Shown: piece after piece, positions 41,292 through 52,969 of the stretch | Numbering within the stretch: position 1 is the stretch's first letter | Layout: every line of letters begins with the position of its first letter | From: Tipula vernalis | Lineage: Eukaryota; Arthropoda; Insecta; Diptera; Tipulidae | Length of the DNA: 64,000 nt | Reading direction: 5' to 3' | Assembly (NCBI GenBank): GCA_958295665.1 | Contig: OY282560.1 | Coordinates: 51,584,333 to 51,648,332, forward strand | Translations under genes and position numbers: made by a program | The notes under the pieces: model-generated | What the model was told of the DNA's origin: nothing | The model's database searches: none | Seen by the model: only the letters and a program-made list of their open reading frames with translations

Positions 41292-44069
41292 GGAAATATT
41301 ATTTAACTGGAGGTTAGCTATTTTTTTGTGCAATTGGGCATTAGGATTCTGTTGAAATTTTGAAATTTGGCGTGAACTTTCCACTTTAACAGGTTTAACA
41401 GTTTCAACCAATTATTAAAATTCAATATTTGAATGTTTGAGTTTTAAAGATTTCTGAAAGTATCAAGTAAGATTTATTTATTTAAAAAGGAAATTTAATT
41501 TAGATGGGCCCTTCAACAAATTTTTTTACATGACATGTTTAAGTTTTATAGTTTCGAAGAGCTTTTAAATTATTCTGTGATTTAGAATTTTTTGTTCTAA
41601 CATAACTAAAAATTTGAAATTCAAATTTATCAAATTTTGTGTTCACAGGGAGGTTTTTGTTTGGATAGGATTGGAAGCTTCACCAAATTTTTATAATCCT
41701 TAATTAAAAAGTTTTTGAAGCTAAGTGGGAGCTTTTAACTTGCCTAATTTAAAATTTCTTGACACAACTATAACTCAAATGTAGAGATCCTATAGACAAC
41801 TGCAAAAATACGTATGTGTAATGTATGCACTGGTTGATATTCAACTGATATTCAAAATTCGTAAAATAAATCCAATTAATTTTAAAGTTTGGTAATAGCT
41901 TTTAATTTATTGCCTGGTTCAGTATTTTATGAGACAATTAGAATTATAGATTAAAGCTTCAACAAGTGGTAAAAGTGGTTAAATTACGAATTATTTAATC
42001 CAACTATGTAATTGCTTTCAATTTATTAAACTTTCTAATGCTTCAAAATTTTTTAAAATCCACTACTTAAAAGCTTTTAATTTTAGAACTTTTTGTTTAT
42101 TGCCTAATCAAGAATTTATTTTATAATTAAAAGCTTTAATAAACGCTACAAAAATTATTTTTTAAACACCATGTAATGATTTAAATACAACGCATTTTGA
42201 AGTTGGCGAAAGCTTTTTTTAACTTGTCAATTTTAAAAATCCATAATTTTAAATTTTGTTTTAAAAGATTGATGAGAGCTTTTAAATTATCACAAAAAAT
42301 TTCGTAATTTAAATATAATTAATTTTGTAGTTTTGTGAACTTCTTTAATAATAATCTTTTGTTGAAAATTGGTCGTTGGTAGAATTAAAAGCTTCAACAA
42401 AATTCAAAACAAAGCATCATTTAGAAGATAAGCTGTTATTTTCATGATTAGATCACCTATTCAAAGATAGATCAAATAAATAAAAAACCATAATTTAATT
42501 TTAATTTTTTGAAAGCTTTTAGTTTATTTAATATTCTATTGTTAAAAAAAATGAAACTTTATTACAATTTAAAGTGCCAAATAATTTTACAAATTCATAA
42601 TTTAAAAGTGTTAAATGTTAAAATTACATCGAGAGAGATTTTTATTTAATAATTTATCTATAAGTTTGCAATTTTTTTAACTTAGGCGTTATTCGTTCTA
42701 CAATTTGGTTAAAGCTTTAATTTATCTCTTTATTTAGAATTTGATGAGCCAAATAAATTTTTAATGTATAGCTTTAACAAATACTAAAAAATTTAAAATT
42801 AACACACAATTTATTAATCATTTAAATAAATTTCATTTTAAATTCTTTCAGAATTTGGTTAGAGCTTGATGAGAGACAACTAAACATATAATTTGGAATT
42901 TCAAAAAATGCTAAACATTCTTAATATAAATGTAACTGATTTTTATATTCGGTGAGTGCTTTTAATTTAATAATTTTGCTTGTAACTAGATTATATTGGA
43001 AATTAAACTTTGAAGTTACCAAAAGCGTTAACTTAAAAATATAACGTTCCAAAGTTCCATGAAAGCTTTAAATTTATTGTTTTGATAATTAATTTTTTTT
43101 AATTTTTTTAACTGAAAATTAAACAACATTGAGAAGTTTGGCGAAAGCTTTTAGATTTAAAAGATTTTTTGAAAGCTTTAAATTTATTACCTAACCTAAA
43201 TATTTAATTAATTTTAAAGTTTTTTGCAAATTAAAAAAAAAGCTTCCGCAAATTAAAAAAAAAAATCATCATTTAAAAGATGTTATTTTCATAGTTTGAG
43301 CGATTCAAAGTTTATAGAAGTAAACGATTCAACCAAATATCAAAAATTTGGATTTAATTAGTTTTGATGTTGCGGCAGTTTTTCATTTTGTTTCATGATG
43401 TGTTGTTGAACCATTTGATGGATTTTAATCTTTCCGCGAAATTTAAAAATCGATAAAGGAGAGGTTTTTATGTTTAAAATTTGTTGAAAGCTTTTAATTT
43501 TGACCCATTTGTAAATTTTAAAGGAAAACTGCATTTCATATTTTAATTATAGCTTTTGATTTATTTACTAAATGGTGAAAACTGTAGTCCCTGGCATTAA
43601 TAGAATTCAAAAACTTAAAATATCCATAATTTGAAGGTTTTCTGTTTTTAAAACAGGAGAGCTTTTAATTTAAATATTTGTCTTGGAATTTAATTGCACT
43701 GGAGTAGGAATTTAAAGCTTTAAAATAACTTTAATTTAAACATTTTTCAATTTAAAGTTTGGTGAAAGCAAATTTATGGTTATTTTATTTGATTGAAGTT
43801 TGGTATGAGCTTTTAAATTGTTTAATCAATTCATAAAATAATTTGATGTTTCCACACATTTTAAAAATTTAATATTTTTAATTTTTTTTTTTTTTTTGAA
43901 AGCTTTCAAATTCTTACTTTAATAAATAAAATTAAAATTGTCACTATAAGAAAGAATATAATAATATTGGTTTTAATTCATTTTCCGGATAAATTTTAAA
44001 TACCCGTAATTTTAAAGTTTTAATTTTGATTGTAACATAATTTAAAGCATCAGGAGAGCTTTTTATTTG
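41292..44069. repeat. Old AT-rich repeat block, first part
   Basis: Many diverged copies of phrases such as GAGAGCTTTTAATTTAATAA, TTGTCTTGGAACTTGAT, GGAATAGGAATTTAAAG and GAAAGCTTTTAATTTATT occur in an irregular order. No coding frame is present. The same phrases recur at 48,946-49,694, 53,255-53,690, 55,690-56,294 and 57,229-57,780, so the block once was continuous and has been split by insertions. Confidence 0.7.
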
Positions 44070-44329
44070 TGTTGAGTTAAGCGCAGCTTCTCCAAATATA
44101 AAACTCAATTAATATATTAATTCATTTATTTATAAGTATTTTGATTTTATTTAATTTATTTAATTTATTTTGCATGTTTAGACTTTTAATGCTTATGCTC
44201 TGACGGCTACAACTTAACTGCCTTATTTAATACATTTCAATTTTTTTGTTTAATTACAATAAAGGGTACAATTTCATGCAGCGCCCAATATCAGTACATT
44301 GCAACGAACGCTGACGGGCATACACAACA
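44070..44329 (-). repeat. gypsy 3' LTR
   Basis: 260 bp, TGTTG...CAACA. Compared with the 5' LTR it lacks the insertion around CATGTTTTCAACATGTCATG and differs at single sites and in the terminal GGGCATACACAACA versus GGGCTATACAACA. Confidence 0.93.
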
Positions 44330-44342
44330 CCTGCCCCCTTAA
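44330..44342 (-). other. Polypurine tract of the gypsy element
   Basis: On the minus strand AAGGGGGCAGG directly precedes the 3' LTR. This is the primer for plus-strand synthesis in the family. Confidence 0.75.
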
Positions 44343-44595
44343 TTAAAAGATAAAGTGAAATGGTATCTTTTAATGAGTTAGATGTGATCGTTGGAATGTA
44401 TTAATATTAGGCTAATTATAATTTATTTTAAATAATCTAATATAATATAATGTATGTAGGTACTTAAATTCTAGTTACATGAATTTATTTATTTTTTTTT
44501 TGTTTAAATCTAATGAGGTACAATGATATAATTTGTTAATTAATTTTACAATTACAATTTGTAAGACAATGATTTTTTTTTTTAAGACATTCTGT

Positions 44596-45824
44596 TTATT
44601 TCTTATTGTAAAGTTTCAGTGGATTATTATGAACAATTTTTCCCGATCTTCCAACAGCTAATTCAGAATTTTTGTCACTTAGAATATTGGTTATTTTGAA
44701 TGGTCCAAGCCATAAAGGTGAGAGCTTTCCTTGGCGCGCCTCATTGTTCAGCAAAACCGAATCTCCTATACCAAATTCAATGGGTCTAGCGTTTCGATCA
44801 TAGTAAGTTTTAGATTTAGTTTTGGAGCTAATAAGCATATCATGGGTAATTCGAAACGAGTTTTGCAAATTTCAAAACATATAAGTAATCGCTATAATAA
44901 ATGGGATCTAAATTTGAGGTTAAAGAATGTAGTATTACAGGCCTAAAACCAAATAACAACTTAAAGGACATATACGTGGTAGACGAATGGGGAATGGTAT
45001 TATATGCAAACATTGCATAGCTTAGCCAAGAATCCCATTCTAATAGATCATTTGAAGAGTAATTTCTAATATATTCGCCAATGGTCTTGTGGGAACGCTC
45101 CAGTGCCCCATTAGTTTGAGGATGGTAAGCCTTTGCATTTAATTTCTCGATTTTTAAAAGCTTACAAATATTTTCGAATAACTCAGACATGAAGTTAGAC
45201 CTTTGATCTGTCAATATCGATTTAGGTGAACCAAAAGTACATATAACATTTTCCACGAAGGCGCTGGCTACTGTCTCTGCTTCTTGATTGGGTAAAGGGA
45301 TAGCAAAGGAATATTTGGTTAGGCCATCTTGTATGGTCAATATATTTATTGTAGGAGTGACTACTTGGCAGTGGACCGACTATGTCGAGGACAATTTTTT
45401 CGAACGGAAGTTTTGAGGTGGTAGTTATTTTCATCGGCATTTTAGTCAGCAATGAATGTTTATTTTTTGACAACTGTCACAAGTTTTGATGAAGTTCCTA
45501 ATTATTCGCAGCATCTGAGGGAAATAGTTCTTTCGTGCGATTTATGCCTTGGTGACCACCTGTTGGGGTTAAATGGAAATCTTTGATCACAGATTGAATG
45601 TTGTCGTTGTCTTCTAAGGTGATAACTGAATTACTGACTTCTAAAAGTTGAGGAATTGGTTTTATTAAATCTTGGTTTGATTGGAAGGAATTCCCAGGTT
45701 CTGGAACTGCGGTTTCCCGATTTGATGGTAATTCATTTAATGATTCTTCTAGCCTGTGTTGGACATGTGCTCGAGTTAGTACATATGTGTTCGCGTTATC
45801 TTTTGTAAACTCACATTCGGACAC
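44596..45824 (-). pseudogene. gypsy integrase relic
   Basis: The pieces in order: GGHQGINRTKELF (zinc-binding end, 45,824-45,498 frame); KIVLDIVGPLPSS (first catalytic Asp); SILTDQRSNFMSE (second Asp, with Arg where Gly is usual); AYHPQTNGALERSHKT (catalytic Glu). After a frame change, DRNARPIEFGIGDSVLL and SPLWLGPFKI give the C-terminal GPY/F module (44,868-44,596). At least four frame changes occur. The enzyme would insert the cDNA into the genome. Confidence 0.9.
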
Positions 45825-45913
45825 GTATCTTCTTAAAGCATCAGCATTACAATTTTTTGAACCAGGCTTGTGAAAAATTTCGTACTGATATTCATCAAGT
45901 TTGATTCTCCATT

Positions 45914-46315
45914 TCAGTAGTCGAGATGTTGGATTTTACTAACCTTCCAAAGCCAAATCAGTGGCTTATGATCGGTATATATTTTAAATTTATGGCCGTA
46001 AACGTAGGGACGAAAATGATTTACGCTCCAAACAACAGCTAGGAATTCTCTTTTCACAGTTGGATAATTTCTCTCAGCTTTATTAAGCGCACGACTGGCA
46101 TAGGCAATCGGCAAATCTACGTCGGAATCGCTATTCTGTGACAAAACGACGCCTATAGCGATGTCACTTGCATCTGTAGAAATTATGAACTCCTTAGAAA
46201 AATCAGGGTATTGTAAAACGGGTGGTCCTAATAAATTTGCTTGTAGTTCCTTAAACGATTCGTCACAAAAAGCAGACCATTGAAATTTAGCTGACTTTTT
46301 CAAAAGTGCTGTCAA
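45914..46315 (-). pseudogene. gypsy RNase H relic
   Basis: This 133-codon open stretch contains FIISTDASDIAIGVVLSQ (first catalytic Asp), YASRALNKAERNYPTVKREF (catalytic Glu) and FKIYTDHKPLIWLW (next Asp). All are typical of Ty3/gypsy RNase H. It follows the RT with a frame change near 46,330. Confidence 0.92.
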
Positions 46316-46352
46316 AGGATTACAGATTTTCGCAAAATTGGAGATACATTTT

Positions 46353-47208
46353 CTATAGCATCCGACAAGTCCTAGAAATGATTTTACATTTGGAAGCGTT
46401 CAATTTAAGATTATTTTGTCTTATGCATTGGAATAATTCGGATAATTTTTCGTTGTGTTCAAGAATATTTTTACCATAAACCACTATGTCGTCGAGGCAA
46501 ACGAAACATTTTATGCCATTAATTCCAGTAAGCACGGAAGTCATAAGCCTCTGGAAGGTGGCTGGCGCTCCCTTTAAACCAAAGGGCATCCTTAAAAACT
46601 CGTAATGTCCAGTGCTGGTACTGAACGCAGTTTTTTCACGATCTGCTGGATCCAAAAGGACTTGGTGATAACCGTTTGACAAATCAAGAGTACTAAAATA
46701 TTGTGATTTGCCAAGTTGGTCGAGGATTTCCGCTATATTAGGTAGTGGAAACATGTCACCAATGGTCACATCATTCAGTCTCCTGAAATCAACAACGACA
46801 CGCCAATTCGTTTTCCCGTCTACAGATTTTTTTGGAACCACCTGTAGAGGAAAATTCCACGGACTAGAGCTAGGTTGAATTATTTCCTCTCTTAGCATTT
46901 GTTCAACCTGTGATGAAACTGCATTTTAATGCTTCGGGTAATCGATAAGGTTTTTTATAAATTGGAGGAATATTGGGCATAATATTGATGTTATGTTGAA
47001 TACGGTTTGTATAAGTTAATTGGTCGTCCTTCAAATGAAATATGTCATTGAACTTTCGGCACACCTCTAGTATTGAATGCTTTTCCTCAAAATTCATGGC
47101 GAAAAGATTCAACTGACCTTCGAGTAGTTTTAAACGACCGGATACGGCGTTATCAATTTGCTCTTGGAAAATTTCGTAATTAGACAAACTTTTGAGATTA
47201 ATAGCCAA
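46353..47208 (-). pseudogene. gypsy reverse transcriptase relic
   Basis: The upstream frame (47,208-46,903) holds the protease-RT linker ending in IPPIYKKPYRLPEA. The main frame (46,898-46,353, 181 codons) shows VVPKKSVDGKTNWRVVVDFR near residue 20, FSTLDLSNGYHQV with the first catalytic Asp near 72, MPFGLKGAPATFQRLM near 104, and VCLDDIVVY at 133-141 with both catalytic aspartates (136-137). The frame is lost at 46,353 shortly before the usual GH segment. Confidence 0.92.
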
Positions 47209-47488
47209 ATTTTGAAGTTCTACTATTTCTTCATTCGTGTTAAGTAACCCAAGAGTTGCAATACCATTGGATATTTTGATAAGATTATTGCCAATATACC
47301 TCCTGTAGATGCTTCTTCAGAGTGACAATAATACTCACCATCCTTTGAGTTACTTAAAAAAAATTTCAAAATTTTTTCACAACGACCGGGTATTTCAACC
47401 TTCGAATTTAATGGTAATTTGAAAGATTTTTGAAGATAAGAGATTTCCAGATTTTTGGTTGAATAATAAATAGTACAATTATTTTTTA

Positions 47489-47720
47489 TTAAGTAGTCTT
47501 GACCGATAATATGGCGGACAAGGTTTGGCGAATAGGGGATTGATTATCTAAACGAATGTTACAATTACATTGCGCTAACGTTTCTATGGGTTGCGAACTG
47601 ATACCACTTAGATGGCATTTAAGATTTGGAAAACAAAGTGCATCGTAGTTTAAACAATCAACTTTAATCAACGAAATTTCAGAACCTGAATCGATTGAAA
47701 AAGAATTAGATTCAGAGTTA
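47489..47720 (-). pseudogene. gypsy aspartic protease relic
   Basis: At about 47,700-47,660 on the minus strand FSIDSGSEISLIKV carries the D-S-G catalytic triad of a retroviral-type protease. The 60-codon open frame starts just inside it and continues to a stop at 47,489. Frame changes upstream separate it from gag. Confidence 0.75.
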
Positions 47721-47889
47721 GAAACATTCAGCTTAAGTGTAACAAAACTATGGAAACTAGCTGTTGAAAAAGAAGTAGTGAATACATTATAGGAAAGATC
47801 CTTGGAATCGGCGTTATTATTTTGACCAATAGTTTTATTAGTGACTTCGGAATTTAATGTTTTTAAATCAGGATTTGTATCTTGATTTA

Positions 47890-48670
47890 CTCTAAAAGAA
47901 TTTGAACACCTTACTGTTTTAACTCCTGGACTCGAACGGCGATGTTCGTATTTAATTGTTCGAGTCCCTTCACGCTTCCCAACGAATTGATAGAATAATG
48001 TTGTTTTTTGGAATCATTGTATTGTTTCTTTCGGCATTGAGATATGTGATAGCTGAATATTTTACAGTAAGAGCAAGTAATTGGTTTCCTCTGTAAGAAA
48101 CTTGAGTTATTAGAATTAGGCTGGGGAGAAGACACAGACCGGCGATAAAATGTTCGATTCATAGGTGCTTCAGGAATTTTTGTTGCGGCATAATTAAGGC
48201 TAGTTTCTTCGCTACACGCTTTCTCAATAGCATTATTCATATCCGGAAAATTACAAGCTTTCACGAATAATTTAATCGATGGGTTTTGAAGTCCTTCTTC
48301 AAAAGCACGTAACCCGCTTTTCATATTCAAATTACTAATCGCTACAGCAAATGCAACCCCTTCGCTTTCAATACACGCGTCGTTGAATTCCGATACAAGT
48401 TGAAGAACACGAGAACCGTATGTGCGTTTGTCTTCTAATTTTGTTTGCCTAGTTCCAGTTAATTCATAATGAAGTTGCGAACGGTTCGACGATCACCAAA
48501 CCGTGATTTCAATTTGTCCCTTAAGTCCTTCCAGGTTTTAAAATCATTATATTTAACTAGATCGTAATCCAACCTACTCAATTTAATTTTTATTACATCT
48601 AGGAGGTCCAGCTCTTCTTCTTTCTTAATTTTATTTTTAATTATATCAACAATCACCCCACATCTGACAC
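47890..48670 (-). pseudogene. gypsy Gag relic
   Basis: Near the C-terminus CSYCKIFSYHISQC is a CCHC knuckle (C-X2-C-X4-H-X4-C pattern, with one position shifted). Upstream, the 139-codon frame (48,330-47,911) contains FEEGLQNPSIKLFVKACNFP and a run with NYAATKIPEAP, typical of gypsy Gag. A break between 48,330 and 48,459 removes continuity with the N-terminal segment (YDLVKYNDFKTWKDLRDKLK, ending near RFGDRRT). Confidence 0.8.
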
Positions 48671-48675
48671 CAAAA

Positions 48676-48941
48676 TGTTGAGTTAAGCGCAGCTTCTCCA
48701 AATATAAAACTCAACTAATATATTAATTCATTTATTTATAAGTATTTTGATTTTATTTTATTTATTTTACATGTTTTCAACATGTCATGTTTAGACTTTT
48801 AATGCTTATGCTCTGACGGCTACAACTTAACTGCCTTATTCAATACATTTCAATTTTGTTGTTTAATTACAATAAAGGGTACAATCTCATGCAGCGCCCA
48901 ATATCAATACATTGCAACGAACGCTGACGGGCTATACAACA
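48676..48941 (-). repeat. gypsy 5' LTR
   Basis: 266 bp, TGTTG...CAACA. The primer-binding site should lie directly inside, at 48,675 and leftwards: on the minus strand the LTR is followed by TTT and then TGGTGTCAGATGTGGGG. Which tRNA this matches was not determined. Confidence 0.92.
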
Positions 48942-48945
48942 TTTG

Positions 48946-49694
48946 ATAGTTTGTCTTAGAACCTTATTACATCCGAAAGAGGAATTTGAATTTTCTAAAA
49001 TCTTTAATTTAAAAATGTTACGTCCTAAAGTTTAGTGAAACCTTCTAATTTATTAATTTATTTGGAATTTGATGAGCCAAATAAATGTACTACAAATTTA
49101 AAACTTTAACAAACACTAAAAAAAAATCAAAATTAAAAGACAATTAATTATTTAATTAAATTTCATTTTATAATAAAGGGTTTGGAGTTCAGCTACACTT
49201 AAATACCCATAATACCAAAGATTTAGTTTTATTTGAAACATAGTTTAAAACAACAGGAGAGCTTTTAATTTAATTATTTGTCTTGGAACTTGATGATATC
49301 TGGAATAGGAATTTAAAGTTAAAAAAAACTTTCATTTAAACACTTTTCAATTTAAAGTTTGGTAAAGCCAAATTTATCGTTTTTTTTTTTTTGATTTGGT
49401 TGAAGTTTGGTGCAAGTATTTCACTTATTTAACATTGCTTAGTTTAAATCTTGAGTCATAAAATAATTTGAGGCTTAAACAAATTTTACAAATCCATAAC
49501 TTCGTATAGCTTTCAAATTCTTACCTAATTTGAAGTTTTGTAAAAGCTTTTAGTTTATTTATTAATCGAATGTTGAAAACTTATACTTTCTTAGAACTTA
49601 ACGTGTCCACTAATATGAAAAGTTGATATTTTAAAAGTTGTAAGTGTTAAAGATGAATGAGAGATTTTAATTTGAATTTAAAAACAACTAAATA
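48946..49694. repeat. AT-rich repeat block, copy A left part
   Basis: It continues the sequence interrupted by the gypsy insertion (ATTTGATAGTTTGTCTTAG). It ends with AGTGTTAAAGATGAATGAGAG and ACAACTAAATA. The last ~450 bp match 55,850-56,294 closely in order and phrase, for example TATACTTTCTTAGAACTTAACGTG. Confidence 0.7.
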
Positions 49695-49819
49695 TAGGTT
49701 TTTCAGATCAACTTAACGTTTTTCAAAACCAAAGTAACGTTTTTTAAAATCGAAATAAAGATTTTTAATTTCAACTTAAATTTTTTAAATTTCAAATCAA
49801 AGTTTTTACACTTTAAAAT

Positions 49820-49965
49820 TTCCGTAGTCAAATTGAATTGCATTTTCACCACCATTTCTGATCACAACCGCAAACCCATCATTTTTGTAGCGTTTCAATA
49901 TAGATGTAGTTGTACTTTTATTAATACCAGCTATTTCTGCTGGTTCAACTATAATTATCTTACCT
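49820..49965 (-). pseudogene. Transposase-like helix-turn-helix scrap
   Basis: The minus-strand translation gives IIIVEPAEIAGINKSTTTSI, then LKRYKNDGFAVVIRNGG. This looks like a helix-turn-helix followed by the K-R-Y-x-x-x-G and R-x-G-G linker of Tc1/IS630-type transposases. It lies just inside the left terminal inverted repeat, where a transposase N-terminus would be expected. No catalytic domain follows. Confidence 0.45.
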
Positions 49966-50190
49966 ATTCATTATAAGATATGGTATTGTTCATTTTTTTG
50001 CTGATTGAAATTTGGACCCTTTAATTAAACTCAAAATATAATTTTTAACTTTTTTAAAAGTACTGTTATACTGTGCATGCGGCCTGTGCGTTTAAAGCAC
50101 CAGTGTAAATATTTTTATGTGGCAACCCAATTTTTCAAACTGAGCAAAAGAGTTGTTTCTGTCTAGTGGAGTGAGGAGAAACGCGCGGTA

Positions 50191-50224
50191 TAAAACGGAA
50201 ATTTTTCGACTGCTCATGGTCAGT
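50191..50224 (+). promoter_or_regulatory. TATA box and TCAGT initiator pair
   Basis: TATAAAA at 50,191-50,197 is followed by TCAGT at 50,220-50,224, so the presumptive start A lies about 31 bp downstream of the TATA box. AATAAA occurs at about 50,349. The block may be the U3/R part of a solo LTR, but ends were not found. Confidence 0.4.
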
Positions 50225-50839
50225 ATTTTTATATCAATTGTTGAGGTATCGCTTAGTATGAAGGGAGTTAGTAATTTTTAGTTAATTAAGATACAACTTA
50301 AGTCGGTCGGATTTTTAAGTCGCCATATTGAGTCGGTTATTCCGTAATAATAAATAAGTTGGTAAATTATCATAAGTGATCAGTTATTTTAAGTCGGAAT
50401 GTATTTTTGTGCTTTTATGGATTTGTTTGTTCTGTTAATGAAGAGAACAGAAACATAATTTAACAGTTGATTAATTTAAACCAAAAACTTAAGTAAATTA
50501 AAAATGGATTGTTGGCCAGAATTTGGTCATAAATGAAAAAAAAAAAAAAAAAAAAATCGCGTAAGGCTTCTCTGGTTTTATTTTTGTTATTCGTGAAAAT
50601 GAACATCCTTGAATAACGGGATTAACAATTGTACAAATATTAAATAATAAACCTTATGGTGGTAATAAGTCTATTTAGATTATAAGAATAATAAGATTTA
50701 TCTAATTCCAGTGGCTAATTATAATTATAAATAATCATAATAATTATTATTTTAATCATAATATATGTCTGTGCGAATGTTGGACAATAAATTAAAATTA
50801 TAACGAACAACAATAATATTAATTTAACATCAAAGTCAC

Positions 50840-51700
50840 CAATTCTGAATATAAAATGTCGGGAACAAATAGATGAACTTATTGAATTTTTCAATAATGT
50901 TATATTTAAATAAAAAGGCTTAGCCATTCCTAACTTTACTAATAAAAGCAAAGATGCTCACCCATTAACTATCTTTGAACAAATTAAAATGGTTATAAAA
51001 TTACGCAACGTGCGGCTTCGGCAATATCTAAGAACTCGTAATACGTACCTTAAAGCAATCGTTAAAGTATTAAACGAAAAATCAGGGCTGAAACCCAATA
51101 TATTAGGAATCTTATATTTCAAAAACTGTTAGCTGGTATCAATAAGAAGAATAACACACAGAAGATGTGGAGTCTATCTAAGGTTCTGAGAAAACGAACT
51201 CGGCGTTTACCTACACTTTATCATAATGATAAACCTGTACTCACAAACCAAGAGAAATGCAATTGCTTCGCTGATAACTTTGAAGCTTAACAAAATAATA
51301 TCACTGACAGTGGTGTTGTAGGTAACACTAAAAGTTATTTTGATTATAAATTCTCGACTGGTTTTAATAAATTGAATGGTTCGATGATAATAAAACCCAG
51401 TGAACTCCGAAATTATATCCGGAAACTTAAAATAAATAAAGCACCAGGGGCAGATAACTTAAACAATCGATTAATTAAAAATCTTCCTCGTAAAGCCATA
51501 GTATTTTTGACCCAACTTTTCAATGCATGTTACAGGCTCCTACTTTCCTAATAAATGGAAGATAGCCCTTGTAATACCAGTTCATAAATCTGGGAAGGAT
51601 AGGAGCAGTTCAAACAGTTACAGGCCCATAAGTCTTTTAAGTTCTCTGAGTAAACTGTTTGAACGTTCCATCCTTAAAAGATTAAATCCATCATTTTAAA
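50840..51700 (+). pseudogene. Jockey-like LINE reverse transcriptase fragment
   Basis: Translation in shifting frames shows IKLRNVRLRQYLRTRNTYLK (basic linker), then KINKAPGADNLNNRLIKNLP, then WKIALVIPVHKSGKDRSS, then NSYRPISLLSSLSKLFERSI. These are the first RT blocks of the Jockey group. It ends near 51,700, before the catalytic aspartates. Stops and frameshifts are present (near 51,110, 51,290 and 51,535). It differs from the 33-35 kb copy in wording and is therefore a separate insertion. Confidence 0.8.
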
Positions 51701-51859
51701 ACTCGCTCTGTAAAATTTATTTCCTTTCTACACATCGAATAATAATTTTTACAACTGATCGATTTGAATAGTGATTAGAAAACAAAGCACATTCTGATGA
51801 TTATTTATTTTGCGTTGAACAAAGAACCCAGCAAAGAACCAAAAAAAAGAACCCAGCAA

Positions 51860-52165
51860 ACGGCGCAGTGGTTAAAGCTGCGGCGTTTGGATCGGGAGGT
51901 ACCGGGTTCGAATCCCGATAAGGGCGGGGGATGCAAAAGGGATTTTTCATCATCTGATTACGATCGGTGATGACGATGAACACAACTATGACCCCCTGTT
52001 GAGAGTGCAAAACCCACCATGGGCCGACCTACCTTTCATGTCAGCACTATAGGTTGGCATGAAGCAATGCAATGTGCAGGTGGTTTATACAAAGCGGGTC
52101 TATAGCCGTACGTCCTCGATTTGGCTACTACTGCATAAAGTAGGGCGGTAAAATTAACTGCGAAA
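51860..52165 (+). mobile_element. tRNA-derived SINE
   Basis: The head contains a good A box, GGCGCAGTGGTTAAAGC (from 51,862), and a B box, GGTTCGAATCC (51,905-51,915), spaced as in a tRNA gene for internal RNA polymerase III initiation. The body continues about 240 bp beyond the tRNA-like part (CATCATCTGATTACGATCGG, then CCACCATGGGCCGACCTACC, then TACTGCATAAAGTAGGGCGG), which a tRNA gene would not. Immediately upstream the 15-mer AAAGAACCCAGCAAA occurs twice (51,821-51,835 and 51,846-51,860). Confidence 0.75.
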
Positions 52166-52969
52166 GAGTGAGAAAACATTTAATATTCGCCACGTTTATT
52201 TTTTTAATTATTATAAAATTTAAAGTTAGGAAAATTGTAACATTTCATTTTAATTAATTTAAGCGTATGAATTTACCTAGAATAAGGTTAGTTTAGTTAG
52301 GGCTTAGAATTTTGCTTTGCATATTATTTAGGGAAATAACTGTAAATGGATGTTTATTTTTACTATTTTTTTTGTTTTGGAAATACTATAATTCTGTTAT
52401 TGAAATTAATTTGAAATTCATGGATTTTTTTTCCTTTATTTCTGCTTTGCGATTTGATCTGAAGATGATGTAATTACGATGCTGTGTTTTAGAAATGTGA
52501 GGTTAGTATAGCTTGTGGTTTCTGTTTGGTGAATATTCTCCTTCTGCTTAACACTTTAACCATTTTCTGGGTTGAGTATAATTTTTTTTTTGGTTATTCC
52601 TGTCTGCACTATCCTTTTATTTCCTTTTCCTTTTATGCGGTCCAACCAGATTTACGCGTCCTCCACGACCACCCACTCCAGCCCCGAGCTTTAAGCGTGC
52701 TTAAATGATCGCTGTGGAGGCTCTGCGCAAATAAAGACAAATTCAGTTGTGGCAGAATACTGAGGAGCAATGAATTGATTCTTGAAATCCCACATAATCT
52801 GGCCATACGTAACAGTATGTTCGATAATTAACTTCCAATAATAATAATTATTGTTCAAGTAATGATTTTTTGTTTCTTTTAATTTGTCACATATTATTTT
52901 AGAAAAAATCTAAACCATTGAATCATGTAATAAACCAACTACTAAGTTGGTTCTTTATTTTAGCAAGTG
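52166..52969. other. Spacer without supported gene
   Basis: AT-rich sequence with a GC-richer patch at about 52,638-52,725 of unknown nature. A small hairpin AACCAACTactAAGTTGGTT lies near 52,933-52,952. Confidence 0.45.

Larger units (their letters stand above)
44070..48941 (-). mobile_element. Ty3/gypsy LTR retrotransposon, complete but decayed, 4,872 bp
   Basis: Two LTRs (44,070-44,329 and 48,676-48,941) start TGTTGAGTTAAGCGCAGC and end in CAACA. They are flanked by the 4-bp duplication TTTG (44,066-44,069 and 48,942-48,945). Coding order on the minus strand is gag, protease, RT, RNase H, integrase with a C-terminal GPF segment and no env, as in gypsy-type elements without an envelope gene. 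Frameshifts and stops occur in every domain, and the LTRs differ by several substitutions and indels, so it is an old, inactive insertion into the AT-rich repeat block. Confidence 0.93.

Noticed and set aside
44731..44946. Plus-strand frame over the gypsy integrase
   Set aside because: Shadow of the integrase C-terminal module on the minus strand.
51862..51930. Stand-alone tRNA gene
   Set aside because: A and B boxes are good, but the acceptor stem does not close and a long SINE body follows.
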